Shown one piece after another: positions 10,455 to 21,068 of a stretch of DNA of 64,000 bases. The number at the start of each line of letters is the position of its first letter. The stretch's first letter is position 1. The position numbers and the translations under genes are program-made. The DNA comes from Orientallactaga sibirica (lineage: Eukaryota > Chordata > Mammalia > Rodentia > Dipodidae): positions 11,035,501 through 11,099,500 of the forward strand of contig JAEOAD010000052.1 in the NCBI GenBank assembly GCA_036365145.1, given 5' to 3'. Below the pieces are notes generated by a model, which ran no database searches, was not told the origin of the DNA, and was given only the letters and a program-made list of their open reading frames with translations.

Positions 10455-10711
10455 TTTTTTAAAAAATATTTACTTATTTGAGAGAGAGAGATACAGAAAT
10501 AGACAGGGAGAGAGGGAAGGAGGGAGGGAGAGAGAGAGAGAGGGAGAGAGAGAGAGAGAGAATGGGCACATCAGAGCCTCCAGCCCTGCAAATGAATTCT
10601 AGATGCATGCTCCTCCTTGTGCATCTGGCTTATGTGGATCCTGGGAGTTGAACCTGGGTCCTTTGGCTTTTCAGGCAAGCGCCTTAACCGCTAAGCTTTC
10701 TCTCCAGCCCC
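10455..10711 (-). mobile_element. B2-type SINE, group A, with long (GA)n
   Basis: The GA tract runs 10478-10562 with GGGA interruptions. CCTGTTTTTT precedes it and recurs after it. Confidence 0.92.
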
Positions 10712-10718
10712 CTTTCCT

Positions 10719-10763
10719 GTTTTTTAAAAATATTTTATTTATTCAAGAGAGAGATACAGAAAG

Positions 10764-10806
<43 letters not shown>

Positions 10807-10963
10807 ATGGGTGCATCGGGGCCTCCAGACACTACAAATGAACTCCAGATGCATGCGCACCCTTGTGCATCTGGCTTATGTGGGTACTGGGGAAGCGAGC
10901 CTCAAACAGGGGTCCTTAGGCTTCACAGACAAGCACTTACCCGCTAAGCCATTTCTCCAGCCC
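10719..10963 (-). mobile_element. B2-type SINE, group A, with (GA)n
   Basis: Antisense copy between two TTTCCTGTTTTTT sequences (10712 and 10963). Confidence 0.92.
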
Positions 10964-10970
10964 TTTTCCT

Positions 10971-11129
10971 GTTTTTTTTTTTTTTTTTTTTTTGAGGTAC
11001 CGTCTTGTTCTAGCCCAGGCTGACTTGGAATTCACTACGTAGCCTCAGGGTGGCCTTGAATTCACGGCAATCCTCCTACCTCTACCTCCTGAGTGCTGGG
11101 ATTAAAGGTGTGCACCATCATGCCCAGTT
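10971..11129 (-). mobile_element. B1 SINE
   Basis: Antisense copy closing the serial-insertion block, followed by ATGCTGGTAG at 11131. Confidence 0.9.
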
Positions 11130-11139
11130 CATGCTGGTA

Positions 11140-12388
11140 GTTTTTGAGGTTAGAATAATTAATGGCATTTTTTCCTAAATTTTTGCAAGTTGAAATTATT
11201 TCAATTAATAATCACCTTTACTAAATGAAGAGCCCCTATTTGTTCTGGATAGTTTTCTATCAAAGTCGTAAGAATCACAGACCAAGGAATCCTGAGGCAG
11301 CTTTTCTGCCATCTTCCTTCCTTCCTTCCTCCATAGATGCACTGCAGAAGAACTGGAGAGCTGTTTGATTTGTTTATGGCACAACTGACAAGCGTAAAGG
11401 GCTTCTGTGGAGGAGGTGTGTGGGTGCCCTGGATTAGAAGTTTGTAGCTTAACCTGCATTTATTTTGGGACTATTAAAATTTAGTATTTAAAAAGATACT
11501 CTTTTATGAATTCTGTTTGTTCTATATCATTTATAATGATTTTCAAAAGTCCTGTTTAGAACAAGTTAAACATTTATGCTTCTGAAATTGTAAATCTAGG
11601 ACTATGTAGCATACGAATAATACTGAGTATATGTAATAAAAATTTCATTATAAGGGAAATAATTAAGTGTTTTGCACAGATATAATACCTCATAGGTATT
11701 TACTAGTTTTTTTTGTTTCTTTTCACAGTTTTTCAATGTGTATAGTAAAAGGGGACTGTGGATAAGCCACAAACACTGGGTGGGTGTGGTGTCTTTTCTT
11801 GGTGCTCCTTCATTCTCTTTCTGACAACCCTGGTTGCCAATTTGAGTTGTGTCTTAAGGCTGGCTTGTATCTGATCATTAGGAGAAGTGTAAGAGTGCAG
11901 TTGGTGACTCTTAGGGGATCCAGGATTAAGCTTTGTAGACCTCACTTGGCAGGCTTATAGCATATGTGTCAGAAAGGTTTGTATGTTTAATTGGGTAGAA
12001 TTAAAATTGACAAGGAAGAATTAATTCTCTTTGAAAACAGGATTGACAGGTAGCTGAGAAGTGAGTAGTTGGTGATGGACTGATGGGTTCATTTTATTTT
12101 TTGAGGATATTATTATACCTGGTAGTAAAATAGTTCCATTTATTTAAAGTAATCTAAAATTCTGTAACTGAAATAGATATTTTGAATATTCTATACTTCT
12201 CCTGTTTTTAAATTGGCCTCTTGAACATTTAATTTACAGATTTTAAGAATTCAACAATGATATTATGTCTGTTATCATTATCACTGTTAATAACTATTCC
12301 ACTTTCTAGCACCAACACATTTGGAAAAGTATTTTTATTCTTAAACTTCTTAAATGACTTTTTTATATTTTTTTCTGTTTTCTTTAAG
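11140..12388. other. Intron upstream of the first visible MEMO1 exon
   Basis: SINE-free sequence. I searched it for the exon encoding the residues before His147 and found none. Confidence 0.6.
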
Positions 12389-12531
12389 CCATAAGGATGA
12401 GTTTACCATTATTCCTGTACTGGTTGGAGCTCTGAGTGAGTCAAAAGAACAGGAATTCGGAAAACTCTTCAGTAAATATCTAGCGGATCCTAGTAATCTC
12501 TTTGTGGTCTCTTCTGATTTCTGCCATTGGG
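12389..12531 (+). CDS. MEMO1: MEMO1 coding exon (residues ~146-194)
   Basis: MEMO1 is a cytosolic protein that links ErbB2 and other receptors to microtubule and actin control in cell migration. Its fold is related to LigB-type class III extradiol dioxygenases, and it binds iron or copper in a vestigial pocket. The acceptor is a T-rich tract ending TTTAAG, and the donor is G|GTAAGT at 12532. The first base finishes a Ser codon (phase 2 entry), and the last base starts the Gly codon of CAT TGG G|GT (phase 1 exit). The translation starts [20 protein letters not shown] and ends [10 protein letters not shown]. Asp189 and His192 (human numbering) of the pocket region are present in the SSDFCHW motif. 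I see no stop or frameshift. The protein appears identical to the human one as I recall it. Confidence 0.97.
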
Positions 12532-14013
12532 GTAAGTTCTAGATTTTAACTGTGGTAGACACAATGTATTGTGGCTAAAGGGATCTTTTCATTCTAAGTC
12601 AAGTTTTCAGTTCTTTATCAATCTCCTTGGAAAGTTTTACTTTTAGCAGCAGTTTTTAAATGTGACTAAAAGAGCCTTTTGGTGATTTTAAAAGATCAGA
12701 TTACAATAGGATTATGGGCACATTTCCAAAGGCGACTGGTATAATTGGATTCACACTGTGAGGGCATCCTTGCTTTAGACACTTGTGTTAGTGGGAGTTA
12801 AAACCTTTTAACCCTATATTCATGTAGATATGTATGTAGACTCTACACTTAGCTTTGGTGGATAATCTGATTATTCCTTACGTTGCAGAAGAGCACTGTA
12901 CTGAGCTAGGCCTTTCCTAATGTCCTTTTTTGTAATTAGTCTCTTGTGGTGATCATTTTTTGCTCACAATTGTGATCCATTTAAGAGTTATCCTCTGAAT
13001 AACGGAACATGTTGGCTATTGGCACTCTGGTCTTCACTGGGAATCCCTTATGAGAGTAAGGACTAAGTGATTTTTGTGATTGTTGTGAAGTAAACAAGTT
13101 AGGGTGCTCTATAGTGAATCAGTCGAACAGGAAGTGAGACATCGTGGGCAGCCTCGTTCAGTGACTGTGTTTTTCTAGTTTTAGGCTGCTCTTTCTTTCA
13201 TTTATCCTGTCCCACAGTTAGGATACTTCTAAGTTCCACTCCTTAGAGCATCTCTTTTGCATTTTTATTCACTGTTCTTAGGATGCTAATATCTTCTCAT
13301 CCATCAGACAGACTTTTATTATAAGAACATGTAAGACCATCATTTTTAAGATTAGATGCTAAGAGATCACACAAACAATCCTTAACGAGATAGATATAGG
13401 GAGTCCTGGTTCTTGGATTGCCAGAATTGATTGAGCATTGATCTAGCTTGGTTGGGTCTTCCCTTGAATGGACTTCTTAGAGTTGAAATTTCAGTTCAAC
13501 TGTCTGCTTGTTATAAATAAGTTTTATGCAAGGCACTGAGTCTTCATTAGGCATCATTAGTTGTGATTTTTTTCCTCCTGGGGAATAACTGAAAGTGCCT
13601 GGATACTCTTTATTTGATCATCAGAGCTAGGAAAGAGTTTGAGGGGAAGCAAGGCTAATGGTATCAAATGAAGTAAGAGTCCAAGGAAGTTGCTCAATAA
13701 ACATCCTGCCATGTGTAGATCAGATCATCACCCTCAGTGAAGAAACTGCTTGGTCCAACCCTGAGTAGAAGTAAAGTTGGAAAATGCATCTTTAGAGTGT
13801 GTGGATAGTTGAGCCTTCTGAACCTCCTGAAGAATTTCTCTGGGCTTTTAATAACTAACTCACCTGGCTATTTAATATTATCTGCTTTCTTGCAGTTTTT
13901 TTTTTTTTTTTTTTTAAATGAATTTAACTATATTACTTAGATCCTAGAGTTTGGATAGAAAGAAAGGAATTCCTGTTTTTAGGAGCTTAGAAATTTAGTA
14001 ATAGTTGATCTTA
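12532..14013. other. MEMO1 intron sequence, SINE-free
   Basis: AT-rich intron start. The only simple repeat is a poly-T run at 13896-13915. Confidence 0.6.
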
Positions 14014-14027
14014 AGATCTAAGGACTA

Positions 14028-14190
14028 AGCCGAGTGGTGGCACACGCCTTTAATCCCAGCGTTTGGGAGGTAGAGGTAGGAGGATTGCTGCAAGTTTAAG
14101 GCCACCCTGAGATACATAGTGAATTAATTCCAGGTCAGCCTGGGTTAGAGCAAAACTCTACCTCCAAAAACAAAACAAACAAAAGCAAAA
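14028..14190 (+). mobile_element. B1 SINE with 14-bp target-site duplication
   Basis: Sense, full length with a CAAAACAAACAAAAG tail. AGATCTAAGGACTA is repeated at 14014-14027 and 14191-14204, without mismatch. Confidence 0.96.
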
Positions 14191-14449
14191 AGATCTAAGG
14201 ACTATTAGTACTGAAGAATAGCTGCTTAATATTGTGAATTTGTGTTAGTAACAGAACATGTTCATATGTTTTAGAAGTTAAAAAGTTTGTAGCCATCTTC
14301 CTTTCCCTTTTCATTTTGAAGATTGTTAAGAATCACCTGCCTTACATGATTCTCCTGAAGTCTTTACCCCTGCTTTTCTCTGTTAAGTCGGCAGCATGCG
14401 CAGCTACAATGCGACTGCACATAAGACATCGGCAGACACAGGTTATCTG

Positions 14450-14556
14450 TTTTGAGACAGGGTCTTGCTTATATGGCCCAGGCTGTGCTCAGACTTTGAA
14501 TCCTCTTGCCTCTGCCTCCCAAGTGCTGGAGTTACAGTTGTAACACTATGCTCACT
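14450..14556 (-). mobile_element. Old B1-like SINE fragment
   Basis: Antisense copy reading GAGACAGGGTCTTGC and AAGTGCTGGAGTTACAG. It is more like early B1 than the local B1 type. Confidence 0.65.
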
Positions 14557-15180
14557 TAGAAGATACTCTAATATTGTTATTTTCTGTGGAGTCAACTGTT
14601 TAAACTCATTAATAAAAAATTCTTAAGATAAGCAAACCCTTCTCCACTATATACCTGTACTTGTTGAAAGGGAAAAGTAAATTTTGTGTTATGTTTTACC
14701 AAGATCTTCAGAAATTTAGTTATTTTGTTTACTAATAGGATTTCTAGGTAATAATTACAAAAAGAAAAGCGAGCCCTCAGTTTCCCCAGGTTGGTGTATG
14801 ATAGCTGTGTGGCTAGATCAGACTTACTTTTGTCACCTTGCTGGTTATCAGCACAGCTTTTCTAGGGCTTTGTCTTCAGAGGCACGTCTGAGCTCTGTAA
14901 AGGGTTTGCTTTGTGCTTAGAGAAGGCACTGATTCTTTCTGAGAAACTTGACAGGTGTGGGGGTCATTGAGAGATGTGACATGGGTAATATCCCAAAATT
15001 GATTCCATATCTATTGTCATTTTTATAAAGAAAGATAACACTTTCTGTTTTGCATGTCTTTTGAAGTCATATGAATTATTGGCCAGTTAAACGTTAAGCT
15101 ATCTTAGCAATTAAGTTTCATGATTTTCAAATTTATGTTCCATCTCAAAAATTTAGCTCTTATGAAATACTTAATGGTTG
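14557..15180. other. MEMO1 intron sequence, no feature seen
   Basis: No exon or repeat recognised. Confidence 0.5.
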
Positions 15181-15349
15181 TCTTACCTTCCCTTTCCTCC
15201 CCTTTCATCTCTTTCCCTTTCTTTCTCTCCGAAGACACAATTTTTATCATCTGACCCTCCTTCCCCCTCCTTCCCTCCCTCCCTCCCTCCCTCCCTCCCT
15301 CCCTCCCTCCCTCTGTCCCTCCATCTCTCCCTCCCTCCATTCCCCTTAC
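15181..15349. repeat. Polypyrimidine tract with (CCCT)n
   Basis: The (CCCT)n core at ~15267-15313 lies within a longer C/T-rich strand. It could form triplex DNA, but no function can be shown. The ORFs on both strands here are low complexity. Confidence 0.9.
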
Positions 15350-15413
15350 TTGCAATCTGCCTGTCTCAGTCTCGAAGTTCTGGGATAACAAGCGTGTGCC
15401 ACCACACCCAGCA
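15350..15413 (-). mobile_element. B1 SINE, 5' end fragment
   Basis: Antisense fragment ending GTGCCACCACACCCAGC. The CT tract next to it probably grew within or beside the element. Confidence 0.65.
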
Positions 15414-16010
15414 ATCTTTCTTCTTGTTAGGGCACTAGACAAATTGATTTTTAACCATGTAAAAGCAATCATAACACTGTGTTGTAAGTAATTTCAGAGG
15501 AATGATTTCGCTCCTCAGGTACTTGTTCAGAGACCTGTGAAAGGCTCTTAACAATTCATAATTCCAAATAGCTGCTTTGTGGGGGGTCACTCAGTTGATG
15601 ATACACAATTGACAGATAACACAGACATGCATGGAGGGAATTTGATCTGCTGAGGAATATCTAGGTTGCTGACAGTGACTATATTTTTCCTTTCTAGTCA
15701 TTGGTTCTCCCAAATACTCTGACATTTTCTTTTTGAGTGAAACAAGGCACTGGAGAAACAAAAGTCAAAACTCTGTTATTCTCATTCTTATTGTCCCCTT
15801 GACTACATTTCAATTCTCGCCTTTTATCTCATCGCCTGTCTTATACATAAGAAAGTCCACCAGCTCCATAATGGTATAACATAATAACCCTTCCTCACTT
15901 CCTACTTGCTGCTAGTGGCTGGTTTAATTATGATTAAGTAAGCTGTCACAGTACTTGGTGTACTTACCAAGTTTTATATCTGTGTGATAGTTCTGTGTAA
16001 GAAAATTTAT
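15414..16010. other. MEMO1 intron sequence, no feature seen
   Basis: Nothing recognised on either strand. Confidence 0.5.
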
Positions 16011-16160
16011 AGCTGGGCGTGGTGGTGTACACCTCTAAGAACACTTGGGAAGTGAAGGCAGGAGGATCAGGCATTCAGGAAGGTCAGATTTGGCTACATA
16101 ATGAGTTCAAGGCCAACCCAGGTTACATGAGACTCTATCTCAGATATACTACTTCCCCTT
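16011..16160 (+). mobile_element. Old B1-related SINE
   Basis: Sense copy starting AGCTGGGCGTGGTGG. The middle (GCATTCAGGAAGGTCAGATT) differs from the local B1 type. Confidence 0.7.
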
Positions 16161-16540
16161 CAAAAAATAGAGAAAGAATTTTGTCTGGACTTTTAAAATT
16201 AGTGAATTTTTAAATTCTGATCCCCAAATTTAAAATTTGATCTTTTTTATACACACTTAGTATTAATGTTTTCTGACTTCTTTGGGCAGCTTTCATTTAC
16301 ATAGTTTTTAGTGAGCGGTTAATAGATTGATTGCTAAATGAAACTGGAGCTAATGGAAACAGATTCTTTAAAAGCAAAGTTATGCTTCTGTATTTTATTT
16401 GCAATTATAATTTTGCTAATCAATTCCAATAAATTTACCTGGTAAATATTTTAAGACATAGATTATTTTGTTAAGAGGAAATAAAATCTGCAGTAGTCTC
16501 TAGCAATTTTTAATTTTTCTAGAATTAAACTACTTCTTTT

Positions 16541-16565
16541 TTTTTCTGAGGCAGGGTCTCGCTCA
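16541..16565 (-). mobile_element. Very short B1 3'-end insert
   Basis: Only T-run plus CTGAGGCAGGGTCTCGCTC is present. CTACTTCTTTT before and TTACTTCTTTT after suggest a target-site duplication around a stub of about 25 bp. Confidence 0.6.
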
Positions 16566-16615
16566 AAAATTACTTCTTTTTATAAATACAGATCACCTAT
16601 TAAAAATGACCTTAA

Positions 16616-16758
16616 GCTGGGCGTGGTGGCACATGCCTTTAATCCCAGCACATGGGAGGCAGAGGTAGGAGGATCACTGTGAATTCAAGGCCAGCCTCGG
16701 ACTATAGAGTGAGTTTTAGGTCAGCCAGGGCTAGAGTGAGACCCTACCTCAGGAAAAA
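16616..16758 (+). mobile_element. B1 SINE with target-site duplication
   Basis: Sense, full length. AAATGACCTTAA at the left and AAATGACTTTAA at the right differ by one base. Confidence 0.9.
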
Positions 16759-17476
16759 AAAATGACTTTAAGTATTTATGAAATTCATCCTATTCAGATT
16801 TCTTTCATATGCATTAAATGATATTCATGAACACACTTCTTTCTGTATATGGTGTAAGGACATAATTTTCTAGATACTTAAACTAGCTCAAATGTAAGGT
16901 AGTTAATCCCTGAATTGTGTTTGTTCAGGCTTTTACATTTGTCTTCTCAAATCTTTGTACATTGCTGTGATCACATTTAGTTGTCAAATTATTACTTTAT
17001 TTGGTGTTACTTAGATAATATTTCCCTTATGAAAATACATACTTTCCTTTCTAAATATGAATGTTACCAGTTTTAGACTTTATTGTAAAGTTGCCTAATA
17101 ATCTATCTAGAACATTTTTGTCAGATTTCAGACACTTAAAAATAGCTTAGCATATATGCACAATTGTAAGTGTACAAAAATAATTTTCTATTGGTCATAT
17201 GTCTGAAAGTCTGTCCATTGACTGGTGCTTGGAGGCTTTAGATATCAACTCTCCCAGGTCAGTGCTTGCTTTGGTAGTGCATAGCTTAATGTTGAGCTAG
17301 TTAATACTTTTCTTACTTTCGGTTTTGAGGTATTTAAAAAGCAGTGTTGGTTTCTGTACCATTCATTGTTGTTTGTCCTCATTAGTTGATTGTTGTGTGT
17401 TAAATAGACATCCCTGGAGCGTACTCTCCACACACTGTGAATCCACTCATTAATCACCAGTCACCTTTGGAGATGG
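16759..17476. other. MEMO1 intron sequence before the fold-back element
   Basis: AT-rich and SINE-free. No exon recognised. Confidence 0.5.
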
Positions 17477-17823
17477 GAAAATTACTTACCTGTATTTCTT
17501 TTTCTCAGAAAGCGTGCTCTGGAATGGATTCACAAATGAGCTACCCTCCTTCCCTCAAAGAGTAAGGTTTCTGCTTTACAGGATTTTTTTTTCCTTGGGT
17601 TATTTTTCCTCTCATCTTTTGAATTTGAAAAGAACTGAGGGAAGGCACCTGAAGAAACTACTGTCATACTCACTAGGGAGTTCCAAAGCTTGTCCTGCCC
17701 CTAGGGGCAGTGTCAGTGGCTCTTAAAGCTAGAAAGCTCATACTTGGCGTTGAAACAGGGGCTCAAAGAATCCATTTTCCCAGTGTACCTTCTGAAAGGA
17801 TAAGTTTCAGGTAAGTAATTTTC
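17477..17823. repeat. 347-bp palindromic fold-back element in a MEMO1 intron
   Basis: The ends are a perfect 16-bp inverted repeat, GAAAATTACTTACCTG at 17477-17492 and CAGGTAAGTAATTTTC at 17808-17823. The similarity continues inward for about 65 bp with small gaps: both arms keep CAGAA and AATGGATTC blocks at matching places. The middle (~215 bp) is unique. The layout resembles a non-autonomous DNA transposon or one of the ancient conserved fold-back repeats whose ends read TTACTTACCTG. I could not assign a family. On + it contains an acceptor-like tract ending TTTCTCAG at 17508 and the donor CAG|GTAAGT at 17810/17811, with mirror-image sites on the minus strand. Confidence 0.75.
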
Positions 17824-19766
17824 TCTTACTATGTGATATGCTTTGTTCATACTTAGACAAGCACACACAACTCCAACCCTCCAGGTCTAGAGGCAGGTGT
17901 TACTTCAGTTAGGTTCCTAATACTCTGAAAGTCAGAACTGCAGAAACTTGTAGGATAAAATAATATATTTTCATGAGCTACCTGAAACCATAATTTATTT
18001 TAAATGAACACTGTATAGTTAAATTTGCATTTATGATTAATATATTATGCTAGAGTTAATTTCCTTTAGTAATAAATGAAATCTTGAAAAACCTAATAGT
18101 AAGGAGTGAGAAAATACCTTTTGAACTCACTTTTCAAGCATTGATTAACTAGTGTGTATGTGCGTGCACATGTGTGTGCTTGTGTGTAAACTTACATGCA
18201 TGCAGTTTAAAGGAAGATGATAGAAAATATTACCTTCCAATTAGATTTTTACCTGTACATGTATTGACAAAAACTCATTGCTCAAGTAATCTTAAAATAC
18301 TTGTACAACTTTCAAAAATTATCACAAGACAGTATGAGGTGTTTGTTAATGAGTAAAATAATTCAGTATTATAGCTACGTGTAATAAAATATTTTTAGTA
18401 AAATATTCTTTGTAACTGAGATTAGATATTCATATATTTATACTTGTTTTTTCCTACTAAATATGAGGAGTCTACAAAAGTGGAACAAAAAGTAGCCAAG
18501 TACTAAGCATGTGCTCCAACTGGTGTCTTGTGGGTTATGTCATTTGCATTAAATCATACATTGACTCATGCTTTAAGGCATTTTAAAGCACTTGGTACTT
18601 GTCCTTCAGAGGGACCCTCACTAGGAGCATGGTTTCTGCTCACTGATTTTCCAGGCCCGGCTGATTTTGGACAGCAGCTCCTGCTTGGATATAAGCAGAT
18701 AGGACTTTGGAGGAGCAAACGGCTGTTACAGATTACATTTTTGTTCTTTTTTGCACCTGGGAATAGCAATCTTTATATAAGACAATCATGTCCCAGTTAC
18801 AAAGTTATAGACAGTAGCTAAAATGAACGTCTGTTTCCAGAAGCAGTGGGAAGAGAGTGTATTTGTATAAGCCTAAAACAGTTCAAGTTCTAAGAACCAG
18901 CAAACAAATTTTGTTGATTTCCTCTAAGATTTTTATTCTTATTTTACTGATAAGGAATCCGAATTTCTTTACTTTTTTGTCTAAGGTGTTCATTTAATTG
19001 TTTGACAAAAGATACTGGACAGCTCTCTCAGAGAAACTTTGAGATAGCAGTGAAATGTAGTACCTGTGAACTGGGTAGTAAGTTATGCTGACTGAAATTT
19101 TAATTTGGCTTTAGCAGTCAACTCACAATCACCTGGCAAATGGGAAAAATGGTATCAAATCTATAGTGCTTATTATCATATAATTCTCATTCATTATCTG
19201 TAGTACATATTCTCTGAAGAAAAACAAAGCTATAAATAGCTCCAAATTTTGAATGAAAGATTTGATGGATACTTATATAGAGGCATTTAGTAATAAATTA
19301 TCACCAATTTCTTTAGGCATTCATTTAGTTCAGAGAGCAGTAGGTCTCACAGATACGGCAGCATGGAGTGATCTGTGTTATTCCATTCAGAAAGCAAGAG
19401 CCACCTCACAGCACATTGTCAGTTCCAGGATACCATCACCAGATACTAATTTAATAATAGCTGTGGTGAGAAATGAATAGTACATTGAGTATTATATATA
19501 CTTATGTATGTATACAGTTAAATTGTGGAGGTTAAGGACATGTAGCATATTTTAGAAAGGTCAATGCATCAGTGATTAGCATCAGCGAATGAAGTGCTAA
19601 GCTCTATCATGTTTCATTAAAAGGCATCAAAGAGGGTTCATAGTTTTGCACTGATGAATTATATGTAAGATATTTTTGTGTAAGAAAACTTAAAAATCAT
19701 AGTGATCCAGCCAGAGAGACTTTATTTTCTCAGATGTGAGGTTAATAATGAGATTTATTAAGAGAA
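17824..19766. other. MEMO1 intron sequence, SINE-free
   Basis: About 1.9 kb with only a short TG-rich patch near 18150-18190. Some of it may be conserved non-coding sequence, but that cannot be judged here. Confidence 0.5.
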
Positions 19767-19773
19767 CTATAAA

Positions 19774-19923
19774 GCTGGGCATGGTGGTGCATGCCTTTAA
19801 TCCTAGCACTTGGGAGGCAGAGGTAGAAGGATTGCCATAAGTTTGAGGCCACCCTGAGACTACAGAGCGAATTCCAGGTCAGCCTGGGTTAGAGCAAGAC
19901 CCTACCTTGAAAAAAAAAAAAAG
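19774..19923 (+). mobile_element. B1 SINE with short target-site duplication
   Basis: Sense copy flanked by CTATAAA at 19767-19773 and 19924-19930. Confidence 0.9.
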
Positions 19924-19960
19924 CTATAAACATGAAACCTAAGACACATAGTGCATTTTG

Positions 19961-20138
19961 AGCCAGGTGTAGTGGTGCATGCCTTTAATCCCAGCCCCTA
20001 GGAGGCTGAGGTAGGAGAGTTACTGAGAATTTGAGGCTAGCCTGGACTATAGAGAGTGAGCTCCAGATCAGCCTGAGCTAGAGTGAGACACTACCTTTGC
20101 AAAACAAAACAAAAGCAAAACAAAACAACAACAAAAAA
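19961..20138 (+). mobile_element. B1 SINE
   Basis: Sense copy with a (CAAAA)n tail. GCATTTTGA before and TGAATTTTGG after may be a decayed target-site duplication. Confidence 0.88.
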
Positions 20139-20991
20139 TGAATTTTGGTGAATGTTTAATAATAAGGACATACATATAAGAGTAATTAAGAAAGGCATTG
20201 CTGAAAATTAGATTTAGGTGTATCTGAAACACATCTAAGGTAAATAATCTGTAGTTAGTTATGAATATTAACTTGAATTTCATATTCCTTCATGCAGTAG
20301 GAAACAATGTATTTTGTCAACTTTTGCTTCTGTCTACTTTTTAAGCTTCTTCTGTTCTTTTAAGAACAGCTAAATAGTGACTATTTTGTGTTTGTACTCT
20401 TACTAAGATTTTGTCAGGAGAGAACTATTTATTATATTCATTCTTTTGTGACTTGTGCACATCTCCTAAGGTACTAGTATCAATATTTTTTGAGTAGTGT
20501 CAAACACACTTAAAAAATTGAGGTCTTAAAAAATTATACAAGCCACAAATATCACTGGCTTACACATTTTCTTCTGCCATATGATCAATCTTTGTTTGCA
20601 GTTATGCAACAGGAACTAAGCTTTCATTGTCTGTTACACTGAGGTAGTTTTCTTAAATTTTCTTGAGTCATATTCTTTGGGTTTACCTCTGATTATAGAC
20701 TGATGAATGTTTAACAATGCTTCTAACTTTTAAGCTGTTTTGTTTCCTTATTCTTGTATTGCTGGTGACTTTGAGGTTCCACATCATAAAACACTGGTGA
20801 TATGTCATGTTCTGATCACCTTCCCAAACATGCCTGTTATTTTTGTGGAAAGGGCTCTTGGGAATTGATTCTCAGAGGCATAAGCTGTGCTTTTGCCTTT
20901 CACGAGAACTGAAGTTATTTGGTAAGCGCTTGCTTTCTTGTTAGCTTCTAATTTTTCCCTATTTTATTTTGTACATGATATTTGTTTCAAG
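20139..20991. other. MEMO1 intron end, unique
   Basis: No repeat. It leads into the acceptor at 20990-20991. Confidence 0.6.
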
Positions 20992-21068
20992 GTCAGAGGT
21001 TCCGTTACAGTTACTATGATGAATCCCAGGGGGAGATTTATAGATCCATTGAACATCTAGATAAAATG
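20992..21068 (+). CDS. MEMO1: MEMO1 coding exon (residues ~194-219)
   Basis: A 77-bp exon. The acceptor is TTTCAAG before 20992 and the donor is ATG|GTAAGT at 21069. Its first two bases complete the Gly194 codon opened by the previous exon. It then encodes 25 residues, [20 protein letters not shown] followed by HLDKM, and leaves in phase 0. The segment matches MEMO1 exactly as recalled and contains the conserved RYSYYDES stretch. It sits between introns of 8.5 and 19.4 kb, with little repeat sequence within about 0.8 kb on either side. Confidence 0.97.

Noticed and set aside
1..12388. An upstream MEMO1 exon (residues before 147)
   Set aside because: I looked for coding sequence for the TDEDEHSIEMHLPY region and found no match. 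It should lie upstream of the window.
15104..15472. 122-codon minus-strand ORF rich in Gly/Glu/Arg
   Set aside because: It is a product of the (CCCT)n polypyrimidine tract and a B1 fragment.
17514..17726. The 70-codon ORF as a gene of its own
   Set aside because: It lacks a normal start and sits inside the palindromic element. It is better treated as part of a candidate cryptic exon.
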